DNA from: Treponema sp. | GTDB lineage: Bacteria; Spirochaetota; Spirochaetia; Treponematales; Treponemataceae | Direction: 5' to 3' | DNA length: 64,000 nt | Assembly: GCA_016286535.1 (NCBI GenBank) | Contig: JAEESZ010000010.1 | Coordinates: 1-64,000 of the forward strand | In this document: positions 9,073-16,958 of the stretch, piece by piece | Position numbering within the stretch: position 1 is the first letter of the stretch | How the letters are laid out: the number at the start of each line of letters is the position of its first letter | Translations under genes and position numbers: made by a program | The notes under the pieces: model-generated | Told to the model about the DNA's origin: nothing | The model's database searches: none | What the model saw: the letters and a program-made list of their open reading frames with translations, nothing else

Positions 9073-10089
9073 ATGATAAAACAAAAAACTTCTTCACTGC
9101 TTTTAATCTTCTCTTTTCTGCTCTGCTTTTCCTTCCCCCTTTATGCCCAGCTGAGCCTGCAGACCCAGCAGATTCTTATTCCAAAGAAGGTTTACATTGG
9201 AGACACTGCAGAACTCCGCTGCTCTTTTAATTCTGATCTGGATCTTTTTAAGAGCCTTAATAAAAATGAAATTATCAGTCTTTCTGCAGACGGTTTTACA
9301 GAAGCCCTTAATACAGAAGATTATGAACTTAAAAAAATAGACTTTTACACAACAAATACAAATTTTTATACCCTTTCCATAACTTTTGTTCCCTGGAAAA
9401 CCGGTACAATCAGCCTGCCTGCCTACAATGTAGTCAATGCCTTCTGTTCGGCAGCAAAGGTTCAGAACAAGAGTTCAAGTTCCTTAATCATCACCCTGGA
9501 AGAAATTAACATAGTTTCCATAACAAAACAGAATGCAATTACAAGACCAAAGGAATCTCTTTTACCTCTTCTGATTCCGGGCACCACCTACAAAATTTAT
9601 GCCCTGCTTATTCTTTTTATAATACTCATCATTGGGGCAATAGAAGTGATTGTAAAACATCAGAAACTTTCTACCTTTATAAAAAATCAGAAATTACTGC
9701 GCCGCTACAGGAAAAATCAAAAGCAGACAATAAAGGCCCTGACCAGGCTGGAAAGTTCAGAAAACAGCGACAAGGAAATTGCAGAAGAGATTCAAAAGCT
9801 TATGAGAAAGTATCTTTCTGTAAGGTTTGATTCTTCCTTTATAAATTGTGTATCATCACAAATCATTGAAAACTTTACAAAGGTGACTTCCGGTCTTGCA
9901 AGCGAAAAAAATGCAGAAGCCCTGGAAGAAATTGCAGCTGTTTTTGTGCGCACAGACTTTATCCGTTATTCACATAATTCTTATGGAAAAACAAAGGCCC
10001 GCTTTAACGAAGGAGAAAAAATCAGAGTGCTTGAAGGCCTGATTGCAAATATCATTAAAATAGAAAGTCCAGAGGTTCAGAATGTTTAG
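9073..10089 (+). CDS. Membrane protein of the MoxR-Bat cluster
   Basis: 338 residues, not recognised by name. Residues 8-25 form a signal peptide ending at YAQ, followed by about 145 exported residues rich in beta strands, a single membrane span (about 173-193, YALLILFIILIIGAIEVIV), and a charged cytoplasmic tail (200-338) with likely helices. This matches the position and outline of the unnamed protein often found between DUF58 and BatA genes. It begins four bases after the DUF58 stop without a ribosome site, so coupling is likely, and overlaps the next gene by eight bases. Confidence 0.7.
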   Translation: MIKQKTSSLLLIFSFLLCFSFPLYAQLSLQTQQILIPKKVYIGDTAELRCSFNSDLDLFKSLNKNEIISLSADGFTEALNTEDYELKKIDFYTTNTNFYTLSITFVPWKTGTISLPAYNVVNAFCSAAKVQNKSSSSLIITLEEINIVSITKQNAITRPKESLLPLLIPGTTYKIYALLILFIILIIGAIEVIVKHQKLSTFIKNQKLLRRYRKNQKQTIKALTRLESSENSDKEIAEEIQKLMRKYLSVRFDSSFINCVSSQIIENFTKVTSGLASEKNAEALEEIAAVFVRTDFIRYSHNSYGKTKARFNEGEKIRVLEGLIANIIKIESPEVQNV

Positions 10090-12520
10090 TTTTCAAAATC
10101 CTGCGGCATTTTTAGTTTTACTCTTAATACCTCTTTTATATATTCTTCGCCATCTTAAATTTTTTAAAAGGAACACCTTTAAGGTCGTGCTTTCGGACTG
10201 GGAAGGAAAGGCGTTCGAGTGGAAGGGCAAATTCCGCAAATTCTTATCATACCTTTCTAAAGCCATGCTGCTGGCCGGTTTTGTTCTGGGAGTTATTTCT
10301 CTTGCCGACCCGGTAATTTCAAAGCAGGAAAAAGTTTATACAAATATTGGTTCAGATATTATTTTTGTAATTGATACAAGTCCTTCCATGGCTGCCCGCG
10401 ATGTAGATTCCGGAACAAGACTTAATGCAGCCAAGAATGCAATAAAAAGCATCATAAAAAATCATGACGGCTTCCGCTATGGAATTGTAACTCTGGGCTC
10501 AAATGCTTCAATTCTTGTTCCCCCTACCAACGACTTTTCTACCTTTGAAAAAAGGATGGAAGAAATACAGATAGGGCTTTTAGGAAACGGTTCTGCCATT
10601 GGAGACGGAATAAGCACGGCGGTATGTCACCTTTATTCTTCAAGCGCCCCTAAAAAGGCAATCATTCTTTTAACAGACGGCGAAAACAATGCCGGAGAAA
10701 TTCATCCGGAAACCGCTGCCGGTCTTGCAAAAAGAAATAAAATCCCCCTTTACATAATAGGCCTTGGTTCTAAAGGTACGGTCCCAATTGAATACACAGA
10801 TCCTGTAAGCGGAAAACTTTATTCGGGATATCTTGATTCAAACTTTGACGCCAGCAGCCTCAGAAAACTTTCAGAAAGTGCCGGCGGCCGTTATTTTGAA
10901 AGCCGTACAATACAGGAGCTGATAAACACCATGGAAGAGGTTGCAAAATCTCAGGATATCAGCCAGACCTTTACCTACCGCACCGAAAAAAAGCACTTTT
11001 ACAAAAACTTTATCCTGGCCGCATTAATTCTTCTTTTTATAACCTGGATTTTAAAACGCATAATCCTTAAAGAAAAAACAAATTTCCACAAGAAAAAGCA
11101 GCTTTTGATTCGCTCAATTCTGATTGCCTTTTCTACCACAATGATGCTTCTTGCCTACCTGGACTTCAGCTGGGGCCTTGAACTTGTTCCTGTTCAGAAA
11201 AACGGTTCGGCGGTATCCTTTGTTTTTGATATTTCCAACAGTATGACTGTAGATGATGGTCCTGAAAATATTACAAGACTTGAGTCTGCAAAGATTTTTT
11301 CAAAAAAACTTCTGGAGCGTCTGCAAGGGTCAACGGTTTCTCTTGTAATTGCAAAGGGTGACGGGGTAACAGCCATCCCTCTTACAGAAGACTTTTCAAT
11401 GATTGAAAGCCTGATTGATATTCTTTCGCCAAATCTTATGACGGTTCCAGGAACTTCCATTGGAAAAGGAATTTTAAAGGCAAAGGAAACCTTCCCTAAA
11501 AACTTTTCTTCTGCTCCAAAAATCTGGGTCTTTACAGATGGAGAAGAAACCGAAGGCCAGCTGATTAACGCCTTCAGTGAATGTATAAAAAGCGGTATTT
11601 CTGTAACAATCGTAGGCTTTGGTTCGGAAGAAGCTTCTAACCTTGTAACTGGGGACGGAAAAAGCGTTGTTCAGACAGCCTTACGAAGAGAGGAAGTTCT
11701 TGAGGCAATAGATACTGCCCAGAAAAAGGTTCCTTTCTATAACAAGCAAGATATTCTGTATTTTGTAGATTCAGGTGAAAGAGGGGCTGCCCTCAAGCTG
11801 CTTTCTCAGATTTCAGACAAGGACACAGGAACCATTGCCTACGAGGCAAAAGAGGTTTCTCAATACAAGCTCTTTTTAGTGCTTGCCTTAGCGGGAATTA
11901 TTCTAAGCTTTATAATTACAGAATTAAATTATTCAAGATTTTTAACCGCCTCTGCGGGCCTTATAATTTTATCTTTAACCGGCTGTTCCAATTCCAGTAA
12001 CATTTTAAGCGGAACCCTGCAGTTTAAGCAGAATCATTATAAAAAAGCCATATACTACTTCTTAAAGGTTGCAGAAAAATCTGAAGATCCTACTATAAAA
12101 GCCTTTGCCCTTTATGATTTAGGAACCGCCTACCAGCAGACCGGAGAATTTGAAGCCGCCATGCAGCAGTTTGAAAAAATTCCTCAGAGCGCTCCGGATT
12201 CTGTAAAATACGCAGCCTTTTACAATTCCGGAATAATTGCCCAGAAGCAGTCTGATTACGAAGAGGCAAAAAAATATTTCAAAAAGGCCCTCGAAATTGA
12301 CAACACAAGAATAGAAGCAAAAATCAACATGGAGCTTGCTATGGAAATGGCACAGGGAGTGGTAAAGCAGAATCAGTCTTCTACCACTCAGGTGCAGGAA
12401 GAAAAAGAAGAGCTTCCAGACTTAGACAAGGCTCTTTTTAAACATATTAGGGAGAATGACCAGAAACAATGGAAAAACAGCGAATCACAACAAAATCAGA
12501 ATCTTGCAAACGACTATTAA
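10082..12520 (+). CDS. BatA-BatB-BatC-like fusion: two VWA domains plus TPR
   Basis: 812 residues, far longer than BatA or BatB (about 320-350 each). Order: membrane spans (8-24, 58-78), VWA domain 1 with VIDTSPS (MIDAS, Asp98) and LLTDGEN, spans (306-325, 343-362), VWA domain 2 with VFDISNS (Asp383) and VFTDGEE, a span (597-617), a second span ending in LSLTGCSN (Cys635, lipobox-like), then TPR repeats (about 645-760). In other bacteria BatA, BatB and BatC are separate genes; here they are one protein. Both metal-binding motifs are intact. AGAGG precedes the ATG, which overlaps the previous gene. Confidence 0.82.
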   Translation: MFSFQNPAAFLVLLLIPLLYILRHLKFFKRNTFKVVLSDWEGKAFEWKGKFRKFLSYLSKAMLLAGFVLGVISLADPVISKQEKVYTNIGSDIIFVIDTSPSMAARDVDSGTRLNAAKNAIKSIIKNHDGFRYGIVTLGSNASILVPPTNDFSTFEKRMEEIQIGLLGNGSAIGDGISTAVCHLYSSSAPKKAIILLTDGENNAGEIHPETAAGLAKRNKIPLYIIGLGSKGTVPIEYTDPVSGKLYSGYLDSNFDASSLRKLSESAGGRYFESRTIQELINTMEEVAKSQDISQTFTYRTEKKHFYKNFILAALILLFITWILKRIILKEKTNFHKKKQLLIRSILIAFSTTMMLLAYLDFSWGLELVPVQKNGSAVSFVFDISNSMTVDDGPENITRLESAKIFSKKLLERLQGSTVSLVIAKGDGVTAIPLTEDFSMIESLIDILSPNLMTVPGTSIGKGILKAKETFPKNFSSAPKIWVFTDGEETEGQLINAFSECIKSGISVTIVGFGSEEASNLVTGDGKSVVQTALRREEVLEAIDTAQKKVPFYNKQDILYFVDSGERGAALKLLSQISDKDTGTIAYEAKEVSQYKLFLVLALAGIILSFIITELNYSRFLTASAGLIILSLTGCSNSSNILSGTLQFKQNHYKKAIYYFLKVAEKSEDPTIKAFALYDLGTAYQQTGEFEAAMQQFEKIPQSAPDSVKYAAFYNSGIIAQKQSDYEEAKKYFKKALEIDNTRIEAKINMELAMEMAQGVVKQNQSSTTQVQEEKEELPDLDKALFKHIRENDQKQWKNSESQQNQNLANDY

Positions 12521-13866
12521 GGTCTCTTTTAGTTTTCTCAATCTCATTATTGTTCAACTCTTTCTTATCTGGTCAGTCCTTAAGCGCTTCGCAAATTAAT
12601 AAACTGAGAATTAAAGCTGCAGAAAATCAGAACCTGTATGCAAAAACAGAATTAAGATTTGAAGTAATTTTGCCGGGCATAAGTGCTTCTCTGGTTCAGG
12701 TGCAGAATCCGGAAGAAATTGCCGGTGTAAATTTTAAAAGCCTTAGAAAAACAGAACTTTTTTCTGATAAGGAATCAACAAAAATAGAAATCTGGTTTAC
12801 TTTTGACAAAAAAGGCAGTTACCGCCTGCCAAATCTTTCGGTTATGATAAACGGCCGTAAAAGAAGCCTGCAGTTTGACCCGGTAGAAATTGACATTGAC
12901 CCGGCAACAATAAATGCAAGGGCCCTTATAAAATTCAGTAACGGACAGAGCCTTTATTCTGATGATGATACTTCCGGCAAGGTAATTTTTACAAGCGAAG
13001 CCGGAAAAACTCTTTCCTACACAATCTACCTTCAATATGCAGTTCAGTTAATTCAGTTCAACTGGGACCTTCCAAAAAATTCCATTCTGACCCAGACAAA
13101 AAACTTTGAAATTACAGAACTTAAATACAGAGAAAGAAACTTTTCCGACGAATTAATTCCTGTTGCAAGCTTTGACTGGACTCCCCTTACCACCGGCAAA
13201 CTCTCTATTCCGCCGGTAAGCCTTATTGCAACCGGCAACAACGGAATGCGCAGCGTAATTGTAATGCCGGACTGCCTTATAAATGTAAGCTCATCTGAAA
13301 ACACAGAGGATGATTACAGCGACAATCTTTATGTAGAAGCCTTTAATTCAAACTACATACATTCAAGAAATGACAGGCAAACAGAAGTTTCTCTGGAAGA
13401 ATGCAAAAAGCTTGCAGAATACAGAAGTAAAGAAAAATTCTCCTTCTCAGCAGCTTTTGAAGCAAGAAAAGAAAGAAGCAGACTGGAAGAGGAGCTGAAC
13501 CTTCCTCAGGGAAACAATGAATTTTCAATCTGGATTTTCTATATCTCATTAATTCTTTTTATCACCTGCCTGATTATTTTTATTTTATTCATAAAAATGC
13601 GAAAGGCCTTGTTAAGGATCATCAGCGGTCTTGTCCTTATTATCTTTTTTGCACTTTCTGTTTTTTCTTTTGTAAAGGTTTCTTCAAGACACGGAATTTT
13701 TACAGGTGGAAATGTTTATTCAGTTCCGGATCTCCAGGCTACTTCTTCCAACAAAATTACAGCCGGAACAAGAATCAAAGTGCTTGAAATTACAGACCAG
13801 TGGTGCTACATAGAAATTGGTGATATTGGCGGCTGGGTAGAAAAAGATAAAGTAATTAAGATTTAA
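12469..13866 (+). CDS. BatD-like protein with C-terminal SH3-like domain
   Basis: 465 residues. A signal peptide (about 15-36), a long exported beta-sandwich region with SYTIYLQYAV and DWTPLTTGKLSIPPVSL in the style of BatD ('oxygen tolerance') proteins, two membrane spans (350-372, 379-400), and a last 55-residue unit (VYSVPDL...GTRIKVLEITDQWCYIEI..GWVEKDKV) that looks like a bacterial SH3 domain, as in BatE. It would thus join BatD and BatE roles. The start lies 52 bases inside the preceding gene in another frame; the ribosome site is weak, so the exact start is uncertain. Confidence 0.72.
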   Translation: MEKQRITTKSESCKRLLRSLLVFSISLLFNSFLSGQSLSASQINKLRIKAAENQNLYAKTELRFEVILPGISASLVQVQNPEEIAGVNFKSLRKTELFSDKESTKIEIWFTFDKKGSYRLPNLSVMINGRKRSLQFDPVEIDIDPATINARALIKFSNGQSLYSDDDTSGKVIFTSEAGKTLSYTIYLQYAVQLIQFNWDLPKNSILTQTKNFEITELKYRERNFSDELIPVASFDWTPLTTGKLSIPPVSLIATGNNGMRSVIVMPDCLINVSSSENTEDDYSDNLYVEAFNSNYIHSRNDRQTEVSLEECKKLAEYRSKEKFSFSAAFEARKERSRLEEELNLPQGNNEFSIWIFYISLILFITCLIIFILFIKMRKALLRIISGLVLIIFFALSVFSFVKVSSRHGIFTGGNVYSVPDLQATSSNKITAGTRIKVLEITDQWCYIEIGDIGGWVEKDKVIKI

Positions 13867-13883
13867 GAAAGGGGGAGTTTCTT

Positions 13884-14417
13884 ATGAACATGGAAGATAT
13901 TTTACAGCAGTGGGATAATTATCAGGCTAAAGAAAAAAAGAAGCAGGAAGAAATAAAACACAATTCGGTTTCTCATAAAAAGGCGAATGCCGGTCCCAGA
14001 AAAGAGGATATTATAGAAATTCAGAATTCCCGCGAAATCAACATTATGGAAAAATGGCTGAGACAGCACGGAACAATAGATAAGGATAAGATTGCAGAAG
14101 AGAACATCGAAAAAAATAAGATTCAGGACCGTAACTATGTTCTGAACATGAAGCCCGAAGCCGTAATTGATTTACATGGACTTCATCAGGATGAAGCTGA
14201 ATATAAACTGAACGCTTTTGTAACTGAATGCAAAAGACGGGGCTTAAGAAAAATCCTCATCATTCATGGAAAGGGCTTACACACGACAGGAACTGACCCG
14301 GTTTTAGGGGAACTTGTCAGAAAGTTTATTGAATATGATAAGCGCTGCGGAACTTCCGGACACCCAAAATCAAAGCAGGAAGGCGGAAGCGGAGCAACCT
14401 GGGTTATACTTAAGTAA
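13884..14417 (+). CDS. Smr-domain protein
   Basis: 177 residues. The C-terminal half carries the Smr (small MutS-related) domain: AVIDLHGLHQDEAE (about 92-105) and KILIIHGKGLHTTG (about 126-139), ending in GGSGATWVILK. Smr domains have nuclease activity in characterised members, acting on DNA branches or on mRNA in stalled translation. The N-terminal 80 residues are charged and probably helical. GGGGGAG lies just upstream of the ATG. It follows the Bat cluster by 17 bases, possibly on the same transcript. Confidence 0.87.
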   Translation: MNMEDILQQWDNYQAKEKKKQEEIKHNSVSHKKANAGPRKEDIIEIQNSREINIMEKWLRQHGTIDKDKIAEENIEKNKIQDRNYVLNMKPEAVIDLHGLHQDEAEYKLNAFVTECKRRGLRKILIIHGKGLHTTGTDPVLGELVRKFIEYDKRCGTSGHPKSKQEGGSGATWVILK

Positions 14418-14496
14418 ACAAATTTTTTTTCAAATTTTTTCCCGAATTCACTCCGAAAATGAAATTTTTTGTCCATTATATATACAGAGGTTTTTA

Positions 14497-15525
14497 ATGG
14501 GAAAAAATTTGAGGGTACCTGGCTTTTGTTCTGGAGTTATTTTAACTTTTGGCCTTTGTTTTCTTGTTTTATTCGCCTTTTGTGCCTGTAAATCTGAAAA
14601 CAATGTAAGTGAAGAAAAATCTAAACTTTCTCTTGCCTGTTACAATGCACAGACTTTCTTTGACTCAAAGACGGAAGGAACAGAATATTCTGCTTTTAAA
14701 CAAAGCGATGTCTGGTCCGAAGAAAAGTATAAGTCTCGTCTGGAAAGACTATGTACAGTTATGAAGGAACTTGATACAGATATCTTTGTTCTGGAAGAAA
14801 TTGAAAACAAGGCTGTTATGTTTGATATTTTTAATCAGCTTGCAGATGGCAGCTGGAACAGCAGCAGTCTATGGCTTTATGCAGCTTTTGCAAAGCAGGA
14901 TGACAATTCAATTGGAGTGGGTCTGTTTTCGAAGTATCCACTTGAGAATGTAAGAATGCACGATCTTGATGTGCGGACACTTTCGGAAAGTCAACCTAAA
15001 GGCAGACCTGTGCTTGAAGTAAGTGTAAATGCAGATGGAAGGGAGATTCAGCTTTTTGTGAATCACTGGAAATCAAAATCAAGCGGAGCCTTTGACAGCG
15101 CCATATGGAGGGCCTGCCAGGAGGCACTTTTATGCAGTCTTATTGACGGCAGTGAAAACTACCTTGCTCTTGGAGATTTTAATAAGGATATTCTGGAATT
15201 TCCCCTCACAAATGAAAAGGGTACTTTCAAAGTTCATCTGCAGGGGATAAAAGCCTCTGCGGATGTTTTTTCTCCCTGGCTGGCCCGGGATATGACCTCA
15301 GGCGGGGAAGTCACCCTTACAAGCGACAAAGGCTCCTACTATTACCAGGGAAAATGGGAACGCATAGACCACATATTTTCGGGCAGGGAACTGGAAATAA
15401 AAAACTTTTCGGTTTCGGCTAGAAGTCCCTGGTGCGACGAAAACGGGCTTCCCCTTGCATACAATATCTATACCGGAAGCGGCTTTTCCGACCACCTGCC
15501 AATAATGTGTAATGTGTATTTTTAG
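14497..15525 (+). CDS. Secreted endonuclease/exonuclease/phosphatase-family protein
   Basis: 342 residues. A strong hydrophobic N terminus (about 12-32) ending in FAFCACK suggests a lipoprotein. The body is an EEP-fold enzyme: LACYNAQTFFD, FVLEEIENKA (metal Glu), FVNHWKSKSSG (catalytic His), LALGDFNKD, RIDHIFSG and GFSDHLPIMC (catalytic Asp-His). Such enzymes cut phosphodiesters in nucleic acids or lipids; the substrate is unknown. Start at 14497 is supported by AGAGG six bases upstream and by the signal sequence; an upstream in-frame extension overlaps the smr gene and has no support. Confidence 0.82.
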   Translation: MGKNLRVPGFCSGVILTFGLCFLVLFAFCACKSENNVSEEKSKLSLACYNAQTFFDSKTEGTEYSAFKQSDVWSEEKYKSRLERLCTVMKELDTDIFVLEEIENKAVMFDIFNQLADGSWNSSSLWLYAAFAKQDDNSIGVGLFSKYPLENVRMHDLDVRTLSESQPKGRPVLEVSVNADGREIQLFVNHWKSKSSGAFDSAIWRACQEALLCSLIDGSENYLALGDFNKDILEFPLTNEKGTFKVHLQGIKASADVFSPWLARDMTSGGEVTLTSDKGSYYYQGKWERIDHIFSGRELEIKNFSVSARSPWCDENGLPLAYNIYTGSGFSDHLPIMCNVYF

Positions 15526-15544
15526 CCGCTCGGGGCGAACATCC

Positions 15545-15621
15545 GCGGGGCTTTGCTTACGCGCGCAAAGTAACGCTCAAAAGCGCGGGGCGTTTTTTAG
15601 CCGCGCAAGGCAAAGCCCCGC
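15545..15621. repeat. GC-rich inverted repeat between convergent genes
   Basis: Perfect 12-base arms GCGGGGCTTTGC (15545-15556) and GCAAAGCCCCGC (15610-15621) enclose further GC-rich pieces, including GCGCGGGGCG followed by six T (15583-15598). The surroundings are AT-rich. Its place between two converging genes fits a two-way terminator, but its length and base use suggest a small repeat element. Confidence 0.55.
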
Positions 15622-15646
15622 CGCGCAGATTTCAGCATGGCGAATC

Positions 15647-16846
15647 CTAATTCTCCTTAAGATCCTGCCTTTTATCGAGCAAAAAGAGATATTCATTTAC
15701 GTGAATATTTCTTTCGCTCAAATTTCTTGAAGCCCGGAAGGCATTATACTTTGCTTCCATCACCTGCACCTTCCCGATTTTATTAAGCAGGGAAATCATA
15801 TCTTCTTTCTTAATAAAACCTTCGGAGTTAAAAGAAATTAAAACAAAGCGGGCCTTAACATTTTTTACCAGATTGTAAAAAACATCTGCAACCTTTTTAC
15901 GCTTATTGTAATCAGACCGGTTCCAGTCCTTTGGAATACCGGAAACCCGGCTTATAAAAGCAGGGTCAGGCCGCTTATAATCTGCAATTAAGTTCAGCAT
16001 AAAGTAATTTGAACCGTAAGGATGCTGATTGTATGGAGGATCAAAATAGGCCAGATCAAAGGCCTGGCCGCCAACTGAAGAAGGAAGGCAGGCATAAAGT
16101 TCGGGAGATGTTACAAGACTGTCCGCATTCTGATTAAAAATAAAAGTTTTACATTCATTTGGAAGAAAGAGAGGCATTTTTAATTCTATTTTTCCGGTAA
16201 TTCTTGAAAGGGCATTTTTACCATTTCCGCCAAACTGTCCCCTTCCCGTTTTTGAGTTTTTATAAAAGCCCTTGAAGATTCCTGCCGTATTTGCATGAAT
16301 TGAAGCCTCGGAAAGCAAAGGAGCAATAAAAAAAGGCTGCAAAGACTCGGGAACTTCACTTTGAATCATTTGTCTTGCCACATCAAGATAATTGGCGTTG
16401 TAAGGAGTATAAAAACACCTTTCGTTTTCTTTAATATCATCCAGATTCTGGGGCGAATAAAGTTCAGAAATAAAGCCCGGATGAGAATAAGTTCCCTCCT
16501 TACGGCTTTTTTCAATTTCTTCCATTTTGCAGTTAATCTTTTCTACAAGCTTTTTATGAAGCTTTCTTAAATTTTCTTCTTCCTCTTTTCCGGGATTAGA
16601 AAGATAGCAGCGGTTAATAATACAGGAATAGAGTTCCAGATCGTTTACAGCCAGACAGGATGAAAACTGTTTTAAATAACGGGCAACAATTCCGCTTCCC
16701 GAAAAAAGATCCAGACAGGTAAGATTTTCTTTATTCAATTCTTTCTGAACCTGAGCAAGGCCCTGGCCTATAAAATCTAGTAGAGAACGTTTATTGCCTA
16801 TGTAGGTTATTAATTGAGATTCAAAGAAAGAAGAGTTGTCCCCCAT
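15647..16846 (-). CDS. D12-class adenine-specific DNA methyltransferase, orphan
   Basis: 399 residues. N-terminal TYIGNKRSLLDFI and LDLFSGSG (SAM-binding motif I, about 45-52) and the catalytic motif IV YFDPPYNQHPYGSNYF (about 268-283) show an N6-adenine methyltransferase of the D12/Dam-like class. The recognition sequence cannot be read. No restriction enzyme gene lies beside it, so it is an orphan modification enzyme in this window. GGTGG precedes the ATG and TATAAT on the minus strand (plus 16862-16867) is a likely -10. A GC-rich inverted repeat lies just past its stop. Confidence 0.85.
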   Translation of the reverse strand: MGDNSSFFESQLITYIGNKRSLLDFIGQGLAQVQKELNKENLTCLDLFSGSGIVARYLKQFSSCLAVNDLELYSCIINRCYLSNPGKEEEENLRKLHKKLVEKINCKMEEIEKSRKEGTYSHPGFISELYSPQNLDDIKENERCFYTPYNANYLDVARQMIQSEVPESLQPFFIAPLLSEASIHANTAGIFKGFYKNSKTGRGQFGGNGKNALSRITGKIELKMPLFLPNECKTFIFNQNADSLVTSPELYACLPSSVGGQAFDLAYFDPPYNQHPYGSNYFMLNLIADYKRPDPAFISRVSGIPKDWNRSDYNKRKKVADVFYNLVKNVKARFVLISFNSEGFIKKEDMISLLNKIGKVQVMEAKYNAFRASRNLSERNIHVNEYLFLLDKRQDLKEN

Positions 16847-16929
16847 TTTTCCACCTTTTTTTATTATAACATAAAAAAAAGCATTTAGTCTAAAGTATTA
16901 AAAGAAAGCTTTTCTTCTTGCAGTTGTTA

Positions 16930-16952
16930 TTGTCTCTTTTTTGGATTAAAAT
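16930..16952 (+). promoter_or_regulatory. Promoter of the PurH-like gene, implies leaderless mRNA
   Basis: TTGTTA (16924-16929), 17-base spacer, TAAAAT (16947-16952). The ATG begins six bases after the -10 box, so the transcript should start at or within a base or two of the start codon; there is no ribosome site. Confidence 0.55.
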
Positions 16953-16958
16953 AACAGA

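Noticed and set aside
8630..9097. 155-codon open frame opposite the DUF58 gene
   Set aside because: Shadow of a clear gene; no ribosome site, no family features.
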